From Aeromicrobium sp. Sec7.5 (GTDB taxonomy: Bacteria; Actinomycetota; Actinomycetes; Propionibacteriales; Nocardioidaceae), in contig NZ_JBAJIJ010000001.1 of NCBI RefSeq assembly GCF_036867135.1, positions 1-64,000 of the forward strand: 64,000 nucleotides of DNA. The letters are read 5' to 3'. A program made the translations under genes and the position numbers. Each line of letters opens with the position of its first letter. The stretch's first letter is position 1. The notes under the pieces are model-generated. The model was not told the origin of the DNA. It ran no database searches and saw nothing but the letters and a program-made list of their open reading frames with translations. Of the stretch, positions 57,531 through 64,000 are shown one piece after another.

Positions 57531-58622
57531 ATGGGTTCGGTACGCGTGGCAATTGTGGGCGTGGGCAACTGCGCCACGTCCTTGATCGAGGGCGTCGAGT
57601 ACTACAAGGACGCTGATCCGGCGGGCACCGTGCCCGGCCTGATGCACGTCCAGTTCGGTGAGTACCACGTCAAGGACGTCGAGTTCGTCGCCGCGTTCGA
57701 CGTCGACGCGAAGAAGGTCGGCTTCGACCTCGCCGACGCGATCCGCAGCAGCGAGAACAACACGATCAAGATCACCGACGTCCCGCCGACCGGCATCACG
57801 GTCCAGCGTGGGCCGACGCTCGACGGTCTCGGCAAGTACTACCGCGAGACGATCGAGGAGTCCGACGCCTCGCCGGTCGACGTCGTCCAGGTCCTCAAGG
57901 ACACGCAGGCCGACGTCATCGTGTCCTACCTCCCGGTGGGCTCCGAGGACGCCGACAAGTTCTACGCGCAGTGCGCGATCGACGCGGGCGTCGCCTTCGT
58001 CAACGCGCTGCCCGTCTTCATCGCCTCCGACCCCGAGTGGGCCAAGAAGTTCGAGGACGCCGGCGTCCCGATCATCGGCGACGACATCAAGAGCCAGGTC
58101 GGCGCCACGATCACGCACCGCGTCATGGCGAAGCTGTTCGAGGACCGCGGCGTCGCGCTGGACCGCACGTACCAGCTCAACGTCGGCGGCAACATGGACT
58201 TCAAGAACATGCTCGAGCGTGAGCGTCTGGAGTCGAAGAAGGTCTCCAAGACCCAGGCCGTCACGTCGAACCTCACCGGTTCGCTCTCGGGCAAGGTGCA
58301 CGACAAGAACGTGCACATCGGCCCGTCGGACTACGTGGCCTGGCTCGACGACCGCAAGTGGGCGTACGTCCGCCTCGAGGGTCGCGCCTTCGGCGACGCC
58401 CCCATCAACCTGGAGTACAAGCTCGAGGTCTGGGACTCGCCCAACTCGGCCGGCATCATCATCGACGCCATCCGTGCGGCGAAGATCGCCAAGGACCGCG
58501 GCATCGGCGGCGCTCTGCTGAGCGCCTCGTCGTACCTGATGAAGAGCCCGCCGGAGCAGCGTCCGGACGACCTCGGTCGTCTGAAGCTGGAGGCGTTCAT
58601 CGCGGGCACCGAGGAGCGCTGA
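57531..58622 (+). CDS. ino1: inositol-3-phosphate synthase
   Basis: A 363-residue enzyme that converts glucose 6-phosphate to 1D-myo-inositol 3-phosphate with bound NAD; the product feeds phosphatidylinositol and mycothiol. [20 protein letters not shown] is the NAD loop. [20 protein letters not shown] and [20 protein letters not shown] (catalytic lysines in SxxGATxxHR and NxGGNxDF) are hallmarks of the actinobacterial type. AGGAG precedes ATG 57531. A terminator follows 25 bp after the stop. Confidence 0.97.
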   Translation: MGSVRVAIVGVGNCATSLIEGVEYYKDADPAGTVPGLMHVQFGEYHVKDVEFVAAFDVDAKKVGFDLADAIRSSENNTIKITDVPPTGITVQRGPTLDGLGKYYRETIEESDASPVDVVQVLKDTQADVIVSYLPVGSEDADKFYAQCAIDAGVAFVNALPVFIASDPEWAKKFEDAGVPIIGDDIKSQVGATITHRVMAKLFEDRGVALDRTYQLNVGGNMDFKNMLERERLESKKVSKTQAVTSNLTGSLSGKVHDKNVHIGPSDYVAWLDDRKWAYVRLEGRAFGDAPINLEYKLEVWDSPNSAGIIIDAIRAAKIAKDRGIGGALLSASSYLMKSPPEQRPDDLGRLKLEAFIAGTEER

Positions 58623-58647
58623 GCCTGCGCTCACCGCTCTGACCGAC

Positions 58648-58681
58648 GAGGGCCGGATCCCCACCTGGGGGTCCGGCCCTC
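58648..58681 (+). terminator. hairpin terminator after ino1
   Basis: GAGGGCCGGATCCCC (58648-58662) pairs with GGGGGTCCGGCCCTC (58667-58681) through 15 bp including one G-T pair, loop 4 nt; no U-tract. Confidence 0.85.
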
Positions 58682-58694
58682 GCGTCATGCTCCG

Positions 58695-58816
58695 CTGGTT
58701 GAGGTGCGAGTGCCCGCAAGGGCGCGAGCCTCGAAACCACCGCGAGATGACGGCACCCATGCCCAAGCGCGGTTTCGAGGCTCGTCGCCGAGGGCTCCTC
58801 GCACCTCAACCACCGG
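58695..58816. repeat. family B palindromic repeat unit
   Basis: CTGGTTGAGGTGCGAGTGCC..GCGCGAGCCTCGAAACCACC and the inverted half GCGGTTTCGAGGCTCGTCGC..CTCGCACCTCAACCACCGG. Here the full ends TGGTTGAG and CTCGAAACC are present. It lies between convergent ino1 and the DUF2470 gene, beyond the terminator. Confidence 0.9.
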
Positions 58817-58838
58817 TGGCGTGATTCGCCGGGGCCAC

Positions 58839-59138
58839 CTAGTGCTGGCGCGGCTCCAGGCCGAGCGCGGCGCAGGCACGGTCGTGGAGTGCGACGACCT
58901 CGCGCCGGATCTGTGGGCGCTCGGTGATCGGCTCGCTCCAGGGCACGCGCACCTCGGTCGCGACGCCGCCCACCACCGCCGCGAACGTGCCGGCGTCGCC
59001 GTCGAGGCCCGTCATGGTGGCCGACTCGGCGTCGGGCTGCCCGAACGCGCGGACGATCACCAGGGCGTCGTCAGTGTGGTCGTCATTCATGTGCGCGAGC
59101 ACCGCCTCGATCACGGCGGGCTCGAAGGTGTGGGGCAC
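58839..59138 (-). CDS. DUF2470 domain protein
   Basis: A 99-residue protein. VLAHMNDDHTDDALVIVRAF is the conserved HMNxDH motif of DUF2470, the domain found at the C-terminus of HugZ-type heme oxygenases and flavin-binding proteins; here it stands alone. TMTGLDGDAGTFAA follows. Function unknown; a heme or flavin partner is possible. GTG 59138, 10 bp after the stop of a TetR gene on the same strand, so probably one transcript. Confidence 0.85.
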   Translation of the reverse strand: MPHTFEPAVIEAVLAHMNDDHTDDALVIVRAFGQPDAESATMTGLDGDAGTFAAVVGGVATEVRVPWSEPITERPQIRREVVALHDRACAALGLEPRQH

Positions 59139-59148
59139 GGCCGGCAGC

Positions 59149-59793
59149 CTAGTGGTCCGCCGCCGGATCGCCCTGCGCGACGACGGGCCCGAGGGCGAGG
59201 AACGTCTCCGCCAGCGTCACCACCAGCACCGGACGCTCGACCTCGAGGTGTCCGTCCAGCCAGGCACTGATGACCTGGGCGACGCCTCCGACGAGCAGCT
59301 CCGCCGCGACGTGGACGGGAGCGGACTCCCGCAGCTCCACACGGCCGCTCGTCTCCGCACCGACCAGGCTCACGAACATCCGGGTCGACCTGAGACGACG
59401 CTCCGCGATCTCCGGCACGGCGGCGAGCGCCGGCGAGAACAGGAGGCGCCCGCGGGACGGGTCGGCCGCGATGAGGTCGACCAGGGCCGTCATTCCGCGG
59501 TGGACCGCAGCCCGGTTGTCGGTGCCGAGGTCGCCGAGCGCAGTGGTGGTGTCGACCGTGATCGCCGCGATGCACTCGTCGTACACCGCGCGTGCCAGGT
59601 CGCCGGCGTCGGCGAAGCTCTCGTAGAAGTAGCGCGGCGTGAGACCGGCGGCGCGGCAGACGCCGCGCACCGAGAAGCCCCCCGGGCCCTCGGGCGCGGT
59701 CAACAGGTGGCGACCGACGCTCAGCAGGCGTGCCCGGCGCTCGTCGCGGCGGTCGGCCCCCGGCCGTCCGCCGTAGGTACGCAGCTGGTCCAC
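59149..59793 (-). CDS. TetR family transcriptional regulator
   Basis: A 214-residue regulator. HTH: GGFSVRGVCRAAGLTPRYF with YESFADAGDLARAVYDECIA; C-terminal ligand-binding domain of the AcrR-like type (VAAELLVGGVAQVISAWLDG). GTG 59793 is 6 nt after CAGGAT. It precedes the DUF2470 gene in one unit and diverges from the LysE-type exporter gene (92 bp gap), a possible target. Confidence 0.9.
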   Translation of the reverse strand: MDQLRTYGGRPGADRRDERRARLLSVGRHLLTAPEGPGGFSVRGVCRAAGLTPRYFYESFADAGDLARAVYDECIAAITVDTTTALGDLGTDNRAAVHRGMTALVDLIAADPSRGRLLFSPALAAVPEIAERRLRSTRMFVSLVGAETSGRVELRESAPVHVAAELLVGGVAQVISAWLDGHLEVERPVLVVTLAETFLALGPVVAQGDPAADH

Positions 59794-59884
59794 CTTCGCA
59801 TCCTGACACGGATGTCGCGGTGGCGAGGGCGAGCCGGAATCACCGGCTTTTCACCGACCACCCCCAGGCGTAGCCTCCCTGTTC

Positions 59885-60505
59885 GTGGAGACCTACCTGA
59901 CGTTCCTGCTGTTCGCGACCGTGATCGCCGCGGCACCTGGACCCGACACCTTCCTCACCCTGCGTGCGAGCGTCGTGGGCGGTCGACGCCGCGGCCTGGT
60001 CACGATGGGCGGGATCACGATCGCCGGCGCCCTGCAGGGCGTCCTCGCGGCCACGGGTCTCGGCGCCGTGCTCGCGGCGTCCGAGCCGGTGTTCCTGACG
60101 ATCCGGTGGGCCGGCGTCGCCTACCTGACCTGGCTCGGCGTCACGGCGCTGCGCGACGCGCTCCGGCGCGACGGATCGGTCTGGGCCGTGGCCGGTGACG
60201 CACCTCGCGTGCGGGCCCGGGCCGCCTTCCGGCAGGGCTTCATCTGCAACATCACGAACCCGAAGGTCCTGGCGTTCAACATCGCGGTGCTGCCGCAGTT
60301 CGTCAGCGACGGCCAAGGACTCCCGGCGCTGCTCGCCTACGCCATGACTCTCGTCGTCGTGGGAGCCGTCGTACTCCTGACCGTCGTCCAGCTCGGCTCG
60401 ATCGCGGCCCGCCACCTCACCCGGCCCCGGGTGCGCCGCAGCGTCGACGGCGCGACGGGCGTCGTCATGCTGGGCTTCGCGACGGCGCTCGCCGTCGAGG
60501 CCTGA
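59885..60505 (+). CDS. LysE/RhtB family amino-acid exporter
   Basis: A 206-residue membrane protein with six predicted helices. FATVIAAAPGPDTFLTLRAS is the conserved APGP motif of LysE translocators, GITIAGALQGVLAATGLGAV and FRQGFICNITNPKVLAFNIA the NPK motif. It exports amino acids such as homoserine, threonine or others; the substrate is not determinable. GTG 59885 is 8 nt after TAGCCT. Divergent TetR neighbour may regulate it. A family B repeat lies beyond its stop. Confidence 0.92.
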   Translation: METYLTFLLFATVIAAAPGPDTFLTLRASVVGGRRRGLVTMGGITIAGALQGVLAATGLGAVLAASEPVFLTIRWAGVAYLTWLGVTALRDALRRDGSVWAVAGDAPRVRARAAFRQGFICNITNPKVLAFNIAVLPQFVSDGQGLPALLAYAMTLVVVGAVVLLTVVQLGSIAARHLTRPRVRRSVDGATGVVMLGFATALAVEA

Positions 60506-60526
60506 AACCCCACGGGGAACACCCCG

Positions 60527-60690
60527 CCCCTTGAGGTGCGAGGAACGAGCCTCGAAAGGGGTACCTCAGCCCAGCACCTGACCGAGGTTTCGAGGCTCGC
60601 GCCGCAGGCGGCACTCACACCTCAACCACCGGGAGTGCGGACCCACCGGTGGTTGAGGTGCGAACGCCCTCTGGGGCGTAAGCCTCGAAG
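60527..60690. repeat. family B repeats (one full, one half unit)
   Basis: Full unit CCCCTTGAGGTGCGAGGAAC..CTCAACCACCGGG (60527-60633), nearly identical to 12547-12654, then GGTGGTTGAGGTGCGAACGC..GTAAGCCTCGAAG (60648-60690). It lies between the convergent exporter and pcnA genes. Confidence 0.9.
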
Positions 60691-60739
60691 CCTCGGTCAC
60701 CTCGACCCGAACCTGACCGCGGAAGCGGGCAGCACAACG

Positions 60740-62203
60740 TCAGTCCCGGGCGGCGGACCAGGCCCGGAGGGCCTCAGTGGCGTGCTCCTCGGACATCGGG
60801 CCGCGGTCCATCCGCAGGTCCAGCAGGAAGCGGTACGCCTCGCCCACCTCGCGGCCGGGCCCGATCCCGAGGATCGCCATGATCTGCGTGCCGTCGAGGT
60901 CGGGCCGGATCGCGTCGAGCTCCTCCTGCCCGCGGAGCACCTCGATCCGCTGCTCGAGCTCGTCGTACGTGCGCTGCAGACGCGCTGCCTTGCGGGCGTT
61001 GCGGGTCGTGCAGTCGGCCCGCGTGAGGACGTGCAGGCGGTCGAGCTGGTCCCCGGCGTCGCGGACGTACCGGCGCACCGCCGCGTCGGTCCACTCGCCC
61101 GAGCCGTAGCCGTGGAAGCGCAGGTGCAGCTCGACGAGGTCGGCGACCTGGTCGATCACGTCGTTGCTGTACCGCAGCTCCTTGAGGCGCTTGCGCGTCA
61201 TCTTGGCGCCGACCACGTCGTGGTGGTGGAACGTCACGGTGCCGCCGCTGTGGAACTTGCGGGTGCGGGGCTTGCCGATGTCGTGGAGCAGCGCGGCCAG
61301 ACGGATCACCAGGTCGGGCTGCGCGTCGAGGCGCTGCTCGAGCGCGATCGCCTGCTCCAGCACCGTCAGGGAGTGCTCGTAGACGTCCTTGTGCCGGTGG
61401 TGCTCGTCATCGGTCAGGCGCAGCGCCGGCAGCTCGGGGAGCACGCGATCGGCCAACCCCGTGTCGACCAGGAGCCGCAGGCCCTCGACGGGGTCCGCCG
61501 CGCACAGCGTCTTGTCGAGCTCGTCGCGCACGCGCTCCGCGGAGACGATCTCGATCCGGTCGGCCTGTCGGGTCATCGCCGCCACGACGTCGGGATCGGC
61601 GTCGAAGCCGAGCTGGGCGACGAAGCGGGCCGCGCGCATCATGCGAAGCGGGTCGTCGTCGAAGGACTGCTCCGCGGTGACGGGCGTCGTGAGTCGGCGC
61701 TCGGCCAGCGCGGTGCGCCCGTCGTAGGGGTCGACGAGCTCGGCCGTGGCGAGCACGACCGCCATCGCGTTGACCGTGAAGTCACGGCGTGAGAGGTCGC
61801 CGACCAAGGTGTCGCCGAAGGCCACGACCGGCTTGCGCGAGCCGGGCTCGTACGCGTCGCTGCGGTACGTCGTGATCTCGATCTGGTCGTCGCCCTTGCG
61901 CAGACCGATCGTGCCGAACTCGCGGCCGACGTCCCAGACCGCGTCGGCCCAGCCCTTGACGACCTGCTCGATCTGCTCGGGGCGGGCCGACGTGGCGAGG
62001 TCGAGGTCGTTGACCGGTCGGCCCAGCAGCGCGTCGCGCACGGGGCCGCCGACCAGGGCGATCTCGTGGCCGTGCTCCGCGAACAGCTCACCGAGCCGCG
62101 TCAGCACCGGGTGCTGGTGCAGCAGCTCCGTCGAGCGGGCGGAAGGCCCGGCCGGGGTGCCGGGCTCAGGGCGGCCGGAAGGCACTGCAGGGGTGGGCGA
62201 CAC
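60740..62203 (-). CDS. pcnA: CCA-adding tRNA nucleotidyltransferase
   Basis: A 487-residue class II CCA/poly(A) nucleotidyltransferase. ALVGGPVRDALLGRPVNDLD holds the GG and the catalytic DxD (NDLDLATSA). FTVNAMAV and DPLRMMRAARFVAQLGFDAD are the conserved RRD/FxxNA and adenylate-binding blocks. An HD-domain segment LLHDIGKPRTRKF (about residue 307) follows, as in actinobacterial members. It adds CCA to tRNA 3' ends. The first 25 codons (SGRPEPGTPAGPSARST) overlap a family F repeat. ATG 62203. Upstream is the divergent DUF6049 gene. Confidence 0.95.
   Translation of the reverse strand: MSPTPAVPSGRPEPGTPAGPSARSTELLHQHPVLTRLGELFAEHGHEIALVGGPVRDALLGRPVNDLDLATSARPEQIEQVVKGWADAVWDVGREFGTIGLRKGDDQIEITTYRSDAYEPGSRKPVVAFGDTLVGDLSRRDFTVNAMAVVLATAELVDPYDGRTALAERRLTTPVTAEQSFDDDPLRMMRAARFVAQLGFDADPDVVAAMTRQADRIEIVSAERVRDELDKTLCAADPVEGLRLLVDTGLADRVLPELPALRLTDDEHHRHKDVYEHSLTVLEQAIALEQRLDAQPDLVIRLAALLHDIGKPRTRKFHSGGTVTFHHHDVVGAKMTRKRLKELRYSNDVIDQVADLVELHLRFHGYGSGEWTDAAVRRYVRDAGDQLDRLHVLTRADCTTRNARKAARLQRTYDELEQRIEVLRGQEELDAIRPDLDGTQIMAILGIGPGREVGEAYRFLLDLRMDRGPMSEEHATEALRAWSAARD
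62137..62165 (-). repeat. family F palindrome inside the pcnA N-terminus
   Basis: GGGCGGAAGGCCCGGCCGGG and GTGCCGGGC closely resemble the repeat at 48511-48590; a degenerate second copy follows (GGCGGCCGGAAGGCACTGCA). It encodes the Pro/Gly-rich N-terminal extension of the protein. Confidence 0.75.
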
Positions 62204-62258
62204 GGTGCCAGAGTCTACGTCGCGGCCTCCCGTCGACCGTCACCCCTAACATGGTCCG

Positions 62259-64000
62259 GTGAGCCGCCCCCGATCAGCGCGTCCGACGCCGCGCGTGATC
62301 GCCGTCGCGGCGGCCTGGCTGGTCGCCCTCCTGCTGGTTCCCGTCGCGCCGGTGAACGCCGCCACGGACCCGGACGTCGCCGTCACGATCGACACCCTCA
62401 CCCCCGGCGTGCTCGTGCCGGGCGAGCCCCTGACCATCAGCGGCACGGTCCGCAACGACGACGCCGTGACGTGGACCTCCACCCAGGCCTACGCCTCGAT
62501 CGCGCGCCAGCCGGACCGGACCCGGGCCGACCTGCTCGACACGATCGCGAGAGGCACCGGGTTCTCGGGCTCCCGCATCGTGGATCTCGAGACGATCGCC
62601 GATCTGGGTGAGCTGGAGCCCGGCGAGTCCGTCGGGTTCTCCATCACGGTCCCCTGGGCCGACCTCGACATCTCCTCGAACGCCGGGGTGCGCACGCTGG
62701 GGGTGCAGGTGCTCGGCACCGCGCCCGACGGCAGCCGGTCGACGACCCCCATCGGCCGTGCCGCCACGGTGGTCACCGTCGGCACAGCGGGAGCGCCGAC
62801 GGCCGTGCCCGGCGGGCTCGCCGTGACCCTCGCCTCGCCGGTCGGCCGCGACGCCTCAGGTGGCCCGACCGGCCTCGACGACCTCGCCGCCCAGGTGGGT
62901 CCGTCAGGATCGCTGCGCCGGTCGCTGGACCTGGCGCGGAGCCTTCCGGCCGGTACTGCGACCCTCGTGCTCGACCCCCAGCTGGCGGAGGTCGTCGCGC
63001 GGCTCACCGACGAGGACACCGCGCCCGGCGCCGACGACCTCGCCTCCCTCGGCCTCGAGGAGCTGGACCTCGAGCGGCTCACGTCGTTCGGCGCCGATCT
63101 CGACGCGGCCACGGCGGCGCTCCCCACGGTGCTGCTCGGCTACGGGGGGCCCGACGTGACGGCCTTGACCACGGCCGCCGGGGGTGCCCCGCTCGGCGAT
63201 GTCGTGAGCGCGGTGACGGACCGGGTCGTCGAGGGCCTCGAGCTGCCCGGCTCCCGGGCCACCTGGGTGCCCACGGGCGGACTCGACGCCGAGGTCGTGC
63301 GCCGGATCGGTGCCGAGCAGCCGCTGCTCGTCGACGTCACCGACCTCGCGGACTGGGAGGAACAGGACGGTTCGGTCGTGAGCCTGGAGTCGATGGACGT
63401 CGACGCCGCCGCACTCGTGCGACGCGACCTGTCGGGTTCCCTGCCGGGCGAGTCCACGGCCGCGACGGTCCGCCAGCAGCTGCTCGCGGAGCGCGACTTC
63501 GCGCTGCGCGACCGCGATGGCGACCCCGCGTCGCGCGCCGATGCCGTCGTCGTGACTCCCGCCGGCTGGGACCCGGGGCCGGCCTGGCGGATGGCCGACG
63601 TGGCCGGTCTGTGGAACTCGGGGCTCCTGTCGCTCCCGACGTCCGACCTGGCCACCCCACCGGCAGACCTCGCCGAGCTCGGCGTGCCGGCCCAGGCGAT
63701 GGCCGACACCTCCGTCGTCGACGCGGTCCGGGAGATGCAGGTCGTGTCGGAACGCGTCGCCTCCATCTCGACCGACGAGTCGGGCGCGCGGTCCGACGAG
63801 CTCCTGATGGCCGACCTGCTCGGCATCACCTGGCGCTCCGACCCCACCACCGCGATCGCCATCGCGGACGAGCGCCGGGCGGCCCTGGAGTCCGACCTCG
63901 CACGGCCGGCGATCGAGGGGCCGCCCAGCTTCCTGCTCGCCGGTCGGGAGGGTCAGGTACCGGTCACGATCGACAACCCCACGAACAACCCGATCCGTGT
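62259..64000 (+). CDS. DUF6049 family secreted protein, partial (cut by window end)
   Basis: The first 580 codons are open to the window edge. The signal peptide region is VIAVAAAWLVALLLVPVAPVNAA. The mature part starts with a beta-sandwich (VAVTIDTLTPGVLVPGEPLT, ISGTVRNDD) and continues as a large extracellular domain. A second sandwich seems to begin at the end (REGQVPVTIDNPTNNPIR). This resembles Rv3909-like proteins encoded between pcnA and murJ in actinobacteria, so murJ is expected beyond the edge. The start is GTG 62259, 6 nt after TAACAT (leaderless). The NUDIX gene that separates these genes in mycobacteria is absent. Confidence 0.85.
   Translation, partial: MSRPRSARPTPRVIAVAAAWLVALLLVPVAPVNAATDPDVAVTIDTLTPGVLVPGEPLTISGTVRNDDAVTWTSTQAYASIARQPDRTRADLLDTIARGTGFSGSRIVDLETIADLGELEPGESVGFSITVPWADLDISSNAGVRTLGVQVLGTAPDGSRSTTPIGRAATVVTVGTAGAPTAVPGGLAVTLASPVGRDASGGPTGLDDLAAQVGPSGSLRRSLDLARSLPAGTATLVLDPQLAEVVARLTDEDTAPGADDLASLGLEELDLERLTSFGADLDAATAALPTVLLGYGGPDVTALTTAAGGAPLGDVVSAVTDRVVEGLELPGSRATWVPTGGLDAEVVRRIGAEQPLLVDVTDLADWEEQDGSVVSLESMDVDAAALVRRDLSGSLPGESTAATVRQQLLAERDFALRDRDGDPASRADAVVVTPAGWDPGPAWRMADVAGLWNSGLLSLPTSDLATPPADLAELGVPAQAMADTSVVDAVREMQVVSERVASISTDESGARSDELLMADLLGITWRSDPTTAIAIADERRAALESDLARPAIEGPPSFLLAGREGQVPVTIDNPTNNPIR

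Overview
The window is GC-rich actinobacterial chromosome. Three things support this: strong G/C bias at third codon positions, many genes with a TAnnnT -10 hexamer 6-8 nt before the start codon (leaderless transcripts), and actinobacterial families (SCO4848-type membrane protein, inositol-3-phosphate synthase, CsoR, DUF6049, FBP domain). The order rpsF-ssb-rpsR-rplI-dnaB, then ponA-type PBP / PadR / ino1, then pcnA / DUF6049, matches the oriC-proximal region of Mycobacterium and relatives (Rv0046c-Rv0058 and Rv3907c-Rv3909 in M. tuberculosis). A member of the Nocardioidaceae (Nocardioides/Aeromicrobium-like) is my inference. The origin itself probably lies beyond the right end. No rRNA or tRNA gene and no CRISPR array was seen.

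Layout. 1-1300: a complete IS3-family insertion sequence that looks inserted inside a repeat. 1301-5200: a GIY-YIG nuclease gene embedded in palindromic repeats, HU, aat, a phosphotransferase and a four-copy 195-bp tandem repeat array. 5200-12540: EcsC-like protein, alcohol dehydrogenase with PadR regulator, dienoyl-CoA reductase, enoyl-CoA hydratase, MDR oxidoreductase, DUF1697. 12540-18600: sirtuin, paired membrane proteins, serA, thioesterase, paired lipoproteins, repeat block. 18600-24900: copper operon csoR-copZ-copA, ABC exporter, NYN protein. 25100-31400: succinate-semialdehyde dehydrogenase, BtuF-like and DedA proteins, lipoprotein, cyclic-nucleotide-binding protein overlapping a class III cyclase. 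31500-35500: secreted CHAP/SLH-like protein, TetR regulators with partners. 35500-40700: dnaB and the rpsF-ssb-rpsR-rplI operon, with a DnaA-box-like cluster upstream of dnaB. 40900-48450: mixed metabolic genes, a membrane adenylate cyclase and the ATP-grasp / alpha-E / transglutaminase operon. 48500-54200: HNH protein, two-component system divergent from an MMPL transporter, siderophore-interacting protein. 54250-64000: PBP1, PadR-ino1, TetR, LysE exporter, CCA-adding enzyme, and a DUF6049 protein cut by the window end.

The most unusual component is the abundance of intergenic palindromic repeats. Families A (TGGTCGAG...ATCGAGACC) and B (TTGAGGTG...CCTCGAAA) have related ends and occur as inverted pairs, singly or in tandem. 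One copy supplies the last codons and stop of the GIY-YIG nuclease gene, and another flanks it upstream. This suggests a nuclease-linked repeat system resembling REPIN/RAYT, which is the main hypothesis offered here. Regulatory circuits are also readable directly: palindromic operators lie over the promoters of csoR, both PadR genes, the TetR/FBP pair and the SDR-TetR operon.
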